A stretch of 64,000 bases of DNA from contig JAJVDF010000001.1 of NCBI GenBank assembly GCA_022410635.1, positions 14,593,566 to 14,657,565 on the forward strand, read 5' to 3'. A program made the translations under genes and the position numbers. This document shows positions 1 to 13,100 of the stretch, piece after piece. The number at the start of each line of letters is the position of its first letter. Position 1 is the stretch's first letter. Under the pieces are notes generated by a model. The model saw only the letters and a list, made by a program, of their open reading frames with translations, was not told the DNA's origin and made no database searches. The stretch is from Tretioscincus oriximinensis. Its lineage: Eukaryota > Chordata > Lepidosauria > Squamata > Gymnophthalmidae.

Positions 1-780
1 GCTCTGCCACTCCTTCTTATGTGCTTCCTGAATTGGGAAGGATAATACTGGGAGAGTAATTGTACAAGGAAAGAAGACAATTACTNCTTTCCATGCTCAT
101 TTTATGCCCTTCTTCAGGGCAGGGAAGAAATCGACACACCAACTGTAGTCGGAAAAGAGAGCATCTAATTGTGTGATTCCTATCATCGCTCCTATATCCT
201 TTTCTGGAGAGTAATTAACAGTTCTGAAAATATGCGTCTTCCCAAGGGGAGTTATTTTCCCCATCAAATAAGCAGGTTTGGCTGGACTTGTGCCACTAGG
301 CAGACATAGAATAACCTTATTCTGACAATGGCATATAATATAATTGAGTTTATAGAAGGAGAAATACAGAATTCCCTGCAACTGTAATTGACCATGGAAG
401 GAGAAGGAAGTAGATAGCAGCTGCAAGTAATTCTGAAGAAAATGCTAACCATGGTGGTATCTCATTCAACCATAAAACTAACTGGGAAATGGTCTACATA
501 ACAGAGCAAGTCATGCTAGCTCTTGAGGATCATTTCCCTTTCCAGACTAAAACCTTGGCCAGAAATCATGGGCTCGATAGACTGTTCTATAGCTTCAGTG
601 CAATCCACTTAAATGGCTAACATGAGATCAAGCAACCACTTCAAGCCCTCTCCTATTTTTGGAACATTCAAAACAGAAACAGGTGCCTTGGGATGCTGGG
701 ATTCTGATCCCATGCAAAAGATGGAAGCGAACGACTTTTGAGGCAGCTAAAACAGAACAAGCTTTGTTAATCATACATCA
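1..780. other. Downstream of COPG2, nothing recognised
   Basis: AT-rich sequence with short ORFs that match no family I know. In mammals MEST lies tail-to-tail with COPG2, but no MEST-like coding exon is visible here; it may lie beyond the window. Confidence 0.5.
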
Positions 781-795
781 ATACTGAAATATGTG

Positions 796-1058
796 TTTAT
801 TTTCTATTAATAAATTTATTTAAGAAAAGTTGAACATTTTGTGTGGGGGAGAGAATGGCTTTACTACTCTGGTTTAGTGGCAGCAGGAAAAATAATTTAG
901 ACAGAGATGGGGAATTGAGGGGTGATCCTTTCTTTTTAAACAAGGGGTGGCAGGGGAACTGCACCCACTGCAGAAAATATCAGAAGACATGCAGAATGAT
1001 GGGTCCTTGATGTGTGTGTTACAGTGGGAAAAAAGGGTTTGGCGGTGATTCCCAAGCT
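796..1058 (-). other. COPG2: COPG2 3'UTR with two AATAAA signals
   Basis: Non-coding DNA directly after the stop codon. Two minus-strand AATAAA hexamers (815-820 and 796-801) give a predicted 3'UTR of about 250-290 nt. The 3' end is inferred from these signals only. Confidence 0.65.
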
Positions 1059-1189
1059 TTAACCAACAGATGCCAAGATGACATCTACTGGTGTTTCTTC
1101 TGTGCTTCGGACGGTTACCTGCATTGTCACACCGTCTCCCAGAGCAAGCCTGGACCTCACCAAAACATCTGAGCCACCTCTGTACACAC
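1059..1189 (-). CDS. COPG2: COPG2 exon 24 (residues 829-871 and stop)
   Basis: Encodes [20 protein letters not shown] through [15 protein letters not shown] and TAA. The VDVILASVG ending matches the gamma-COP C-terminus. Acceptor tcccag|GTGTGT. Confidence 0.98.
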
Positions 1190-4100
1190 CTGGGAGCAAC
1201 CAAGAAAGTTATCAATGAGAGCTGTCAAATGCCATTCAGAGACATACCCTCCCTGTGGCTCAGCCTGTAGCAAGAACATTTAAAATGGAGAACAAAGAAA
1301 AAAAAGGTGGAAAGGGTTTAAACAAAACCAAACAGAATTTAAGTACTAAAAGCCCTTTCTCATTTGGGGCCTTCCATGGTACCCTAGCATGTGGATGGCT
1401 CAACCCTTATTTCAGAAAATGGGCCAGTAACTAACAGGAGAAAAGTGGGTGGCAGAAGCTTTCGTAGACACATCTACAGTAGACATGTCTATGGAAGCTT
1501 ATGCCACCCACTTTTCTCCTGTTAGTCTCAAAGTGCTACTGGCCCCTTTGCTGGACTTTCTACTGGACTAACATGGCTATTTCTCTGAAATTGACATTTC
1601 AGAATAAGGCTTAATATGGAAAGGGACCAAATGGCATAATTCTCCTCTCATCCCAGCACATTCCACCAAATTAANAGACACCAGAGAGGAAGTCTGCTAA
1701 ATAGTTAACACTTGGACTGTTGACTTCTTGCAACAAAAGCCTTAAAAACAGGCTAGACGCTGACAGATGACTACTTTCGGGTTTCAGATACACCTTTTGG
1801 CACAAACTGTTGTTTTCGACTATTCTTGTACAGGATTTGGGATAAGGTTTTGGCCACAATTGCCTGGACAGAACACATTTTCAGCTGTCAAATTGCAACT
1901 GTGCTCAATTCTTACCAGCAAGGTAGAGGGTATGGGAATTCTTGTTTTCCGGCACTTTATCAGATCTCTCGCATGGCTGCATGCCTAGAAACTTCACAAT
2001 GTTGTTGACAGCTTCTGCATTGACAAAAAAGTTCCAAGGAAAGTTGGCATTAGTCCTCTGTAGCCTCAGTTATACGGTCCAAAGAGGATTTAAAGGAGAA
2101 GGACCAATGAAGTTCACAGCTCCACCTTTCATTTTCTAACTAGCTATAGGAAATTGTTGCTTGCTCGTATATATCACTCCATCACTCAATNGTTCACACA
2201 AATGCACACAGTCTGGGTCACAATTTGCTCTCCCATGTGCCCCATCTGTCTTGCCTCCCTCCCTCCTCCAGTCCACCATTCCCTTGCTCAACTACCCCCT
2301 TGCTAATCCTGCCATTCACCCGTCTGGCCTCCCCACCTGGCCAAGCACTTGCCACCACCCCCAGACTGCCACTTGCTCACTGGATTACCCTGCTCTCCAT
2401 GCCCCGTTGCTCAGGTCCTCCTACACAGCATGGCTGCTATCTTTCACGCTACCCCCTTAAAAAGAGAATCGATTTTTGTGAGACCAAGTACATGGTAAAC
2501 CTTCTATTATACAAAATTACCATCATTCTGCAAAGCATAAAAATCCAGAAGAAAAACCCATTAAATCTGCATCAAAACATATTTTGAAGCCTATCAGGAA
2601 TCTGAGCACACGTCCTCTAAACAGCCACAAATATGTTCATGATCCTGTGTTTTCCTGGAGCTCATCCTAAGCTACTGTATTGTATCCCACCTTGAAATCT
2701 TTTAGTGATGGGCAGGATATAAATGACTAAACAAATAAATCACACAAGTTGCTGGTTTCCAAAGGTTGCTCTCATCTTACCGTCCAGAGTTTTAATNGTG
2801 CTGAGAGCAAAGGTTTCCTCGTTCTCGTAGTTGTCGCCTACTTCCTCCCAGGCAGCTGCAAAGTTGGGCTTCAAGACTTTCTGAATATGATCGGACAAAG
2901 TCAGTTCCAGGTCCTCCAGCTGGTAAGGAGAGTGAGATTAGGTTATAGTGAGTGCAAAACCTCTCTTAGATTGCAAAAGCACACAATAAAATAGGCAACG
3001 GAGACTAAGGAAGGCAGGATCTACTTAGAGACATTCAGACAGAAGTTGGTGGTATGAATTTTCACAGTCTAAGCCTATGTGAGTAACAGACCTATGGAGA
3101 CAAGTTCTCTAAATAGCAATAGAAATGCAACTATGGGTCTGGTGATGAGGAGACAATTTCAATATAATGGTAGTAAAGGCTCTGTATGTGAATTGTGGTG
3201 CAAACATGTTAGAGTGCTGTAATGTAGAATGATGCTGACTTGGAACCGGAAAGGTGAATAGTCCAAGGTAAAACTTGTGAGCTTGGGGTGTTAATTGGGA
3301 TGTTAATATGTAATGTGTCAGAAATCATTTACACTGTATAGCCTCTATTGACCAGCTATCCTTCTGAACAGAGAAAAAATGATGCACTGTTTGTAAATGT
3401 GACAGGAACTTATTTTTTGACAAATCCTTGGCCCCTGGCCTGGAACATGTTACAACTTTAACAGGGAATTTAACACTAATTGCATTTTCTCTCTCTCTCC
3501 CCCCCCCCCCCCCATCTGATCAGTGACCAAAGATGCAACTTATTAAAGCATCAAACTTGTATCCAACCTGCAATGTGGATTCAAGCTAAATGAACACTGG
3601 AATTGATAGATCATTTTTTCCACTGCACATTTTTCTTGTTTACAGGCAAGCCTGGCCTATCTAAACCTACAAATCGAACATCATGCCACTTGGAGGTCTT
3701 TCCATAGAGTAAGGATAGAAAGCAGGGAGTTGCTGCTGAGCCTTAAATTGCTGAGCATATGAGAGGAAGAGGAATTTCTAAGCTGCTCTACCTGGAAGGT
3801 TCATCATATTCGCCTGAAAACCCATTTTTATATTGTCCCTCAGCATAGACACTCAGGCATCTCATTTCACAGCTTTGCACATAGGATGGTTAAGTGGGCT
3901 CACTTACCACATACTCATCATCGTAGCCATCCTCATCTGGCACTCCAGTGTTGGGATCACAGTCTCTAACAGTGAACTTCATTGTACAGCTGAAAGTACA
4001 GGTTACTGTAAGGGGAACCAAGGAATGAAGAGAAATCTGTGACCTCATGCAGAGATTATCAATTCAGAAAGAGATATTACCTGACTTTCAAGTTGCAAGT

Positions 4101-7100
4101 GGAGTGAAAAGGCAACTGAACAGAAATCTTGTGAGATTTCTGAGCAAATGATCTCGGGTGTAACGATTCCTCAAGGTGGCTAAATCCACCAAAGCTCCTT
4201 AATACTAAGCTCCACCTTGAAATGATAGGTCATCCCTTCTTGGACCCTAACTGAAGAGTCTGGCCTCTTATTCTGGATGTCGCAAATATTCTGACATAAT
4301 CCCTTCTAAAAGGTACAGCACTTGCATGTCAATAAACTGAAATTTAGTGACTCAATTCAGATAGTTTGGCTGATGCTAATGTTGTTTTTTTAACACTAGT
4401 ATGGTTTGGTGTTTGTTTGTCCAAGAACCATAACCCAACACTGGAGTCCTCGAAGAAAATAAGAGAAGCCCCAACGGATTAAGTACAACTCATATAGTCC
4501 AGTTGACAAATTCTGTCTCACCCAGTGGTTCACCAGTTGCTTCTGGGTATCTTAAGGAGAAGATGGCAAAATTTTCACTTGCTCTCAGTTCCCCATGAAT
4601 GAGCCCAGAGCCACCTGGCTTGCCTCTTCAGTCTGGAAGTGGTACCTAGGCATTAACCTGAGGCATCATTGACACATCTGATCTTCATTAATTTCTATAA
4701 TCCTTTCTGGTTGCTGACACCATTATTTCTGAAAATAAATTCCACACACCAATGATCTTTTGGATGAAAAAATACTTTCTCTTGCTCATCTTAAGTTTCC
4801 TGCTTATCAGTGATGGAGAAAATTATCTTCTGTTTGATTGGTTCACTAGACTGACCTTTGATTAAAGTTTGATTCATGCCATTTTTTAACAACTGGACTG
4901 TTTGATTCTTATGCAACCCATGAATATTCCAAATCAATGTCAGAGAAATAGCTTAGTCTAGTAGAAAGTCCAGCAAAGGGGCTAGTAGCAAAGGGGCTAG
5001 TAGCAAAGGGGCTATTTAGCTGTTTTACTAACCTGGAGTTCATCACCTTATCACATTTGCATATGCTTTGTCATCTTCCATAGACAGTTTCCTATAAATA
5101 CCTGACCTTGACATTAGTCCCTCAGCATCTGAAGAAGTAGACATGTCTACGAAAGCTTTCACCACCTACTTTTTACTGTTAGTCTCTAAGTGCTACTATT
5201 CTAAATCAGTTGGGAAAATCCCTACTTATATGTGTGGAAAACAATTATAGCAAAGGCAACCTCATGTAGGAAAATGTGAAACAACAGAACACACAAAAAT
5301 ATGGAGCTTCTATGGAATGCTACAGAGGATGACTATTTCTTTTGGGTTTAATTCCAGTCACATATTATTCTTGAAGAACTTGAGCAGTGATCAACTATAA
5401 TCAAGACAAAGACATATCCATAAAATTAAACTTAAGCCATTTAAAAAAAATACCCATGTTACTTTGTCTCCTGAATTTCTAGCAAGATGGTTTCATATCA
5501 CCTCAGAGACTAACAAGAAAGAGCTTTCATAGACAAGTCTGTTTCTTTAAACACAATAAAATGAACATTGCAATGCTCTTGTTTTCTTTACCCTGCCAAG
5601 AAGCTTTAATGACCCTCATTATTCTATACTTCCGGGATATTGAACTAAAAGACATGGTAACACTGAAAGCCGGAAGATGCCACTTAGTGAATGTGCTACC
5701 TCACAGTTGGACTGGCTAATCCATTAAAGCCAAGTAAAAACAGCCAGAGTAGAGTAGAGAGGGGTGGGAATCGTCCATCAATACCTGCTGTGGGGTCATC
5801 GATGGGAAGCCGGACAAGAGTGTAGCACATGCCTGGCTGGTTATAGGGCAAGGCAGGGGCTGGAAGGCAGCGGAGAACGTCATAGGCGTCTGAAGGCTCC
5901 ATTTGTACTGTCACCTTTTCCAGTAATTGGTCATTGAGTGTGTTTGTACAGTCAAACTAGAAGAGAGTAAAGATAAGAAAAATTGTCTTATTTAACCCTG
6001 AATGTCACAAGCCTTTTTAAATTCAGTCCAGCTCACTCTCAGTCCCTTATTGGAGGGAAGATGACCAGTTAATTAGCCAAACTAATTATTCCACCCATCC
6101 ACATACACACACAGAACACCTCCCTGCTCAAAAGCCAATCTGCTTATTGGCCAAGTTGGACATCTTGCCTGCTGCACTGCTTTTTGGAAGTGCAGCAGGA
6201 AAGCTGAGAAGTGCCAAATGAAGATTCAGATTTGCAAGCCAGAAGGCTCAAGTNATCCTGGAGTCTTTTTCATTCAATGTACTTTTTATTGCCACAAACA
6301 CAGTGTATGGTTAGAAAAGCACAACTGGAAAGGATTTTTGGTTGAGGCCTCCTCAATCCATGACATCTCTTACAGCTATATCTCATGGAAGTTCTGTCCC
6401 ACAGGTGCTAGTAGGAACGCTTTGTCTGCTAGGCCTGCTGTGACCTCTGAGGGAAGATACTTGTGCATGATTTGGACTGATTTCTTTGGGTGAAGTGATG
6501 TACTAGTAGTTTAAAAGTATAAAGAGTGCTCTGTAAATANGTTAAGACACTTATTTTAGGAAATAGATGCTTTTGTCATTGCTCTGAATAAATCACTGCC
6601 AACCGAGGCAATCACCACAAGCTTCATCCTTTACCTGTTTTCTCCCTCCTCTACTCTGACAAGGGTAATTTTACCTTGATTCTGTCATGTTATTTTACCT
6701 GGAAGACAATATGGTTTGTGAACATGTGCTTGATACAACGGACAAAATACTCTGTCTCTGCTTCTGTCAACTGCACCGGCTCAGATGACTTGAAAAGTGG
6801 ACCCAGGTTCTTAAACTCAGGAATGGCTGCCAATTGTTCTGGAAAGGAAGACATTGGCTATGTGTCAGCCATAGCCACAGCAACTGCCCTTTTCCACTAA
6901 CTCAACAGCTCCCCACTTTCTGAAACCTCCCAAGCCTGGATTGTGACACTGGAAGCATTTCTAACCTTGGAAGATGTCCTGTCGTGAAGGAGCCACTTTC
7001 TCAGGCTTGCTGGCCACCAAGGCAATCTCTGAAATGAGAAATGATGCACCATTGCATTTCCAGTTGAGACATTCAAGATTATCTTTTGAAAGAAGAATCT

Positions 7101-10100
7101 GATTTGGTGTTCGGTGGTTGTTTGATATTTTAGAAGATACACAAAAGATCAGCCCTACCTTCCCTCCAGCCTCACAATATACTTTGCACAAAGACGTATT
7201 GACCATTACCTGCTTTCTGCTCAAAGATGGGGGTGGTAGCTAAAGGCACAGCCTTCATGTCAAAGGGCTTCTCTGAAGGCTCCAGGGTGTATTGGTGCAA
7301 AGCCTTTTCCATCCCTGGAACGGACACTGTCAGTCCTGCATATGGAGGAAGAATTACACAAATAAAAATAAAACTATTTCAGTCTTAAGAATTAGAAATT
7401 ACTTGCCAAACAGCAAGAAGGGCAGTATTGTGAACAGGAAAGGATTTCAGGGCAAAAGTCCCAGGGGTCCTTTTCGTCAGTCAGGTTGACCAGAATAGAT
7501 AGATAGATAATTCTTTATTGGCCAAGTGTGATTGGACACACAAGGAATTTGTCTTGGTGCACATGCTCTCAGTGTACATAAAAAGATTTATACATTTGTC
7601 AAGAATCATGAGATATGACTCATAATGATCGTCATAGGGGTCAAATAAGCAATGGAGAACAACTACTATTAATAACAAGCTTAAATATAAGCAACAAGTT
7701 ATGGTCATACAGTCATAAGTGGGAGGAGACNGGTGATAGGAATGATGAATAATAATGGCAATGCAGACTTAGCAAATAGTTCGACAGTGTTGAGGGAATG
7801 ATTTGTTTAGCAGAGTGATGGCGTTCGGGAAAAAACTATTCTTATGTCTAGTNNNNTTGGTGTACAGTACTCTGTAGCGTCGTTTTGAGGGCAGGAGTTG
7901 AAACAATTTATGTCCAGAATGCGAGGGGTCAGTAAGTATTTCCCTCTTTTTGACCCGTGCCGTATATAGGTCCTCAATAGAAGGCAGGTTTACAGCAATT
8001 GTTTTTTCTGCAGTTCTAATTATCCTCTGAAGTCAGTGTCGGTCTTGTTGGGTTACAGAACCAAACCAGACAGTTATAGAGGTGCAGATGACAGACTCGA
8101 TGATTCCTCTGTAGAACTGTATCAGCAGCTCTTTAGGCAGTTCGAGCTTCTTAAGTTGTCGCAGAAAGAACATTCTTTGTTGTGCTTTTTTGATAACATT
8201 TTTGATAGGCTCAATGCTTGAGGCCTTCAATGTGCCCCAAATCTTTAGGGTAGACAAAAGACCAGAGGAAGAGATTGTGGACTGACTGGTAAAGTTAGGA
8301 TGGTTTTATGCAACTGATTACCCAAAGAGGTAGTGACAACAACCAGCCTGCATAACTAAATACTGCCTCCTGTACCTTGAATGCCATTTGAAGGGATACA
8401 AGAACAAGTGAAGATTTTATCCTCTACTGTTGCTTGAGATACCCAGAAGGAATTGGTGACTGCATTAGATGGGTTAAGGCTTGGTCTAGCCAAGGTCCTC
8501 TTATGTTATGTCTGAGCTTTTGCCTGTTGCTGCTGATGCTTGTAGTCTTTAATACCAATCCCTGCCCTGAAACTGTTGTCATATCTGTTTCAGAGTTGTT
8601 GGGTGTGGGGTTTTTTTGGATGGTGATGGAGAAGAATTGCTTGCAGCTGAGAGCCATTCTAACATATTCTAACATTTATGGGCTCACTGTTTGTGGGGGT
8701 GAGGATGGACATGCTACTGATAAGATTACAACAAAAGGTGATCCCCATTTTGGAGAGCCACTTTATGGAAGCATCTATGGAATAGCCCTAATCTGAACAG
8801 ACCCTAAAGGCTACCCAGTTTTTTAAAGAAAGGTTTGTGGCTTTGAGTGCCAAACATGTTCTTGCTAAGAAGAAGAACTGGGTTCTTATACCCTGCTTTT
8901 CTCACCTTTCAAAGGGACTCAAAGCGGCTTACAAGTGTATTTTTGGCCGAAGGCTTACATTCTATCGTCCCCACCAGGCTGTGGTGTTTCCCATGTATCT
9001 ACTTGCAGTCAGTTGCAATTTCTTGCAATTCATGCTTTTGAATAGCTGGATTGGCTAGAGCTACAGGCTACAGGAAGGTGCCCACCCCGCCCACGTCCAA
9101 CACAGGGCTTTGAAACCCGAGGCTGTTTTCTTAGCGACTGAGCCATTCATCATGCTGTTATTTTTGATTCTTTTTCTTTTATGACCTCTCAGTTAATACT
9201 TACCATTAAAGATATACGCTGCATTCAGAGTCAGCTGCCTCTGCTGGAGCACATTCAGGTAGAAGGTTGCTCTGTCACGGACCTCGTCATCACTGTCCAT
9301 CATACACCTGCCCAATAAAATATCTAGGTCAGCAAACAAAGAAGTTTAAATGTAACCTTCTGGCATCGTCCCTCTGAGCTTCAAACTATCAACTCACCTT
9401 TGCAAGAGCACCAAAACACTTGGAAGCAAGTTCTCATTCTGTGCCCCAAACTTTGCTAAGGCACTAACAGCAGCTGTGGAAAAGAAAAAGATTGAGAGAT
9501 GGGGAATTTGTGGGGAATAATTTGTGCAAGCTAAATAAATCACCATTTATCTACATTGTCTCCCACACCCTGGCTGATTGGTTCCTACATTCTAGAGTTA
9601 TCAGTCTGGGGTCAAAGTCCAATGGTCAGTCCAACAGCAGGTGCGGCACTTAGCAGATGAGCTTTGAACAAGGTTGCTCCTACAGTCTCCAATCCACAGT
9701 GTAGTCTTCTTATAAGCCTGCTCTGTAATTCACTCTGACTCCTATAAATATTTTCTGCACTACCATTGAGCCTCCAAGTGCACATTGTGCCTTTTACAAC
9801 TCAGCTCCTACATACTCTGCTGACTCATCAGCTCAGATGAACTGGGTGGGCTCTATCAATACTCTGGGTCCTTGGTGTTGCTCAATCTGGGTACTGCTCT
9901 ATGAGGATTCTGATTCTCAACCATCTGGTGCTCACAGGGAGTGTGGTCATTTTGCCAGTTCTCTTCAACCAAAGATTCTTGATCAGCTGCAGTGACACAC
10001 CCATTCATGATGTAGCACCATTTTTTTCCTAGTTACCCTGCTACATTTTGATGGGGTAGAGGGGCAATAGATGTCCCATTACTTCCAAAATGGTACCTAT

Positions 10101-13100
10101 GCAATGGCATCTTGTCTTAGTGGNAATCCAAAACACTTCTTGACCCATTTTTAGAAGTTAATAAAAGACAATCAAGAATTCTAGGCTTTTATGTTGATTT
10201 TACAGCTAACTAGCAGTTACATCGGTACCAACTCTTGGGATCATCACACACAAAGTTTTCCAGCCCACCAAAACATGATCAGGATTATTAATGTGTNAAC
10301 GGGCCACATTAAATTAGCCAGTCGTAAGGAAATGTTAAATTTTATGCCCTTCAGAGACTAATGAGGAAATACTGTAAGTTGGTAGCATGGAATTTAAGTC
10401 TAACTCTACAGGTGCAGTGGAGTAAACTAATGCCTGGGGATAGATATATAACAAACGTTTCATCTCTCTTCCTCTCCTAAATAGAATCTCTTTATTTTGC
10501 ATTAGTCCTATCATTCACAACTAACGTGACACTTCATCACCATACCCGTTTGCATTTCTATTGTTGTTCAGGAACACAGGTTGCTATAAATAGAAGTAAA
10601 ATCTACAAAAGCTTACAATCACCAACATTTTTCTTGTTGGTCTCCAAGGTGCCATGAGACCCTCATGCTAGAAATTCTAATCCAGATTAACATAGCTACT
10701 TCTTTAAATATAATATACATTGTATACGCTGAATAAGCTACAAGGCAATATATTCAATGACTTCCTTGTATTTTGCCATTAGCTCATAAACCACTTGGGC
10801 TTAACATGAAATGAACTGATGCCGACCGTTATTTATTTATTTATTCATTTGTACTTGTATTCCGCCCTATACCCGAAATTCTCAGGGTGGCCAACCATAG
10901 AGCGGTGCACATAGCTTTTGTTGCTTTCTCCACAACAGACACCCTGTAGAGTAGGTGGGGCTGAGAGAGTTCAAAGAATTGTGACTAGCTCAAGATCACC
11001 TAGCTGGCTTTCGTGGAGGANTGGGGAATTAAACCAGGAGACTATCAGGTATGAGTCCAACACTCAACCACTACATCAAACTGGCTTATGAACTTACCAG
11101 CCCTCACAGCCTCGTTTTCCAGCACTACTCTATTGAAAATGAAGCGGATGTATTTGGAGGGGGANGGAGTTCTTGGTCCTTCCTTGCCAAGAAGGTGTAG
11201 AATCTTGGTGGCCAGGACAGTGTGCTCACAATCTTCAATGAATTCACAGAGATGGGCGAGGCCTGATTCCTTGCTCTCTGGGTTATCCTCGATGATACNG
11301 ATGATGCAATCGACGATGGCCCGCTTGTAGTCAAAGCCGCCCTGGGCAGAGAGGAAGGGAAGAAGCAATTTGGCAACCTTAGAGGATTACAGTAGAATTC
11401 TAGGACTGACAAAACCTTCCTACTTCTAGAAGCAAAACTAACATTTGATGAAACCTAACTCTGTGGCAGGTTTTGGAATACTCTCCCCCTCGAGGTGCGT
11501 CAATCACCATCTCTGTGCACGTTCAGAAAACATTTGAAGACGCACCTCTTTGGCCTGGCCTTTGTCTGAGAAAATGACTGTCTCTTCCCTATTTTTAGAT
11601 GTGGCTGTTTTTAACGTGTTAATTGTGATTTTACTGTTAACCGCCCTGAGACCTTTGAGTATAGGGCGGTACAAAAATGTAAATAAATAACAAACTGCTA
11701 GCCGGTTCTAACACTTTTATTTGGAATTTTGTTGACACAACCTACAAAAGAGTGTTTAGCAGCAGAGCAAGTTCTGGAGCTCCAGTCCTTCTCATCACCT
11801 CCACAAGGGCCACCATTCCCACATCCATACACAAAGCAGGCAAAATGACTTACATCATCTCTGAGCATGTTGGAGAGGAAGGTCATCATTACACTATGCT
11901 TCCTTGGGTACTTCTGGCAGAGGGCACTGATGGCTTGGACCACGACCACCTGCAAGNAACCAGAGAAGGAGTCCTGAGCAGTAGATGTGAATCATAAGAC
12001 TACTAAAAAACACCCAGAAGAGTACAGGCCTGAGGCAGGAGGATAGCTTGTTTATTTTCACTTTGTCCTTGAGATCTCCCAGTGGAGCCAAAGGACAACA
12101 AAACAAAAACTCCTTGTCCTCAAAAGTAGAACTCAAGAGGAAATAGAAAAAGAGGACCAAGGGGAAAGGGTCAGCTCTAAAAAGGTTTACAAAAGAGCTC
12201 AGGTTGCAGTAGAACCAGTGGGCCATCACTGCTTCTTTTTATGGTCGCCTATGAGAAGCTCTCTTTTATCATCCCACGTTTTTGTCTTTTTCTCCCTCCC
12301 TTTATTTTTTCATTAGGCTGAGCGGAAGGCAAAAGTTTGGGGTATGGCCAGCAATATTAGTCCAGACGCTCTAGGCTGCTTTGCAAAGAGCAGCTTACTC
12401 CAACTCCTGGTGTCATCTGACTTCTAGCAGAAGGTAATCCACCTTTCCTGTCCTATCAAGGCACGGTTCAAATGGAAGTTCCTATGCTTCTGGACATGTG
12501 CCATTTTTCATTGTTTTTGAAGCCTGGATAGCTTCAAGATAGTATTAAACAAAGTAGCTATTTACACTAGCAGTATTCCTGAAATACCATTTGCAGAGAG
12601 TCAAGAACAGGTAAGGGTTTTGAGATTGCCCCAATGCAATTTGTGGATTATGGGCTATGACCAATTCAACAGAGCTCCTCTTATGCTCTTAGTCGTATAC
12701 TTAAACAACTAAACTCTAGCACATATCCATTCCAGCCCTTACGTGTATAGGTATCTAAGGGCCATGGGTCACACTTCAGCTAAAAGTGAAGTAAAAATAT
12801 GAATTTTCAGGCTTGAAATCCTGTAGAATTTTCCATCACAACCCCTGAATTACTCAGGTCTTCCCAGTCTTTCATTCTGCATCCAGACTGTACCAAGTTC
12901 AGCTTCTTTAATGCAGTTTTTTGGTAACTTGCTCCTACAGCTCAATTAACAATCAGCTGGTTCTAAAGCTACAGCCCAAAACATTTCCACACTCAAAGAA
13001 CTAGAAGCTCCAAACATGGCAACATAGGGATTATAATCAGATCTTCAGTCATCTTGTCCAGAATTCCCATGCCTTGTACATGCATTCAAGAAAGCCTTTC

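Noticed and set aside
1..1000. MEST exons expected next to COPG2
   Set aside because: No MEST-like coding sequence could be found in either strand here.
4977..5013. Short tandem array resembling spaced repeats
   Set aside because: Only about 2.7 direct units of 15 bp with no spacers, so not CRISPR; it is a local expansion in a foldback repeat.
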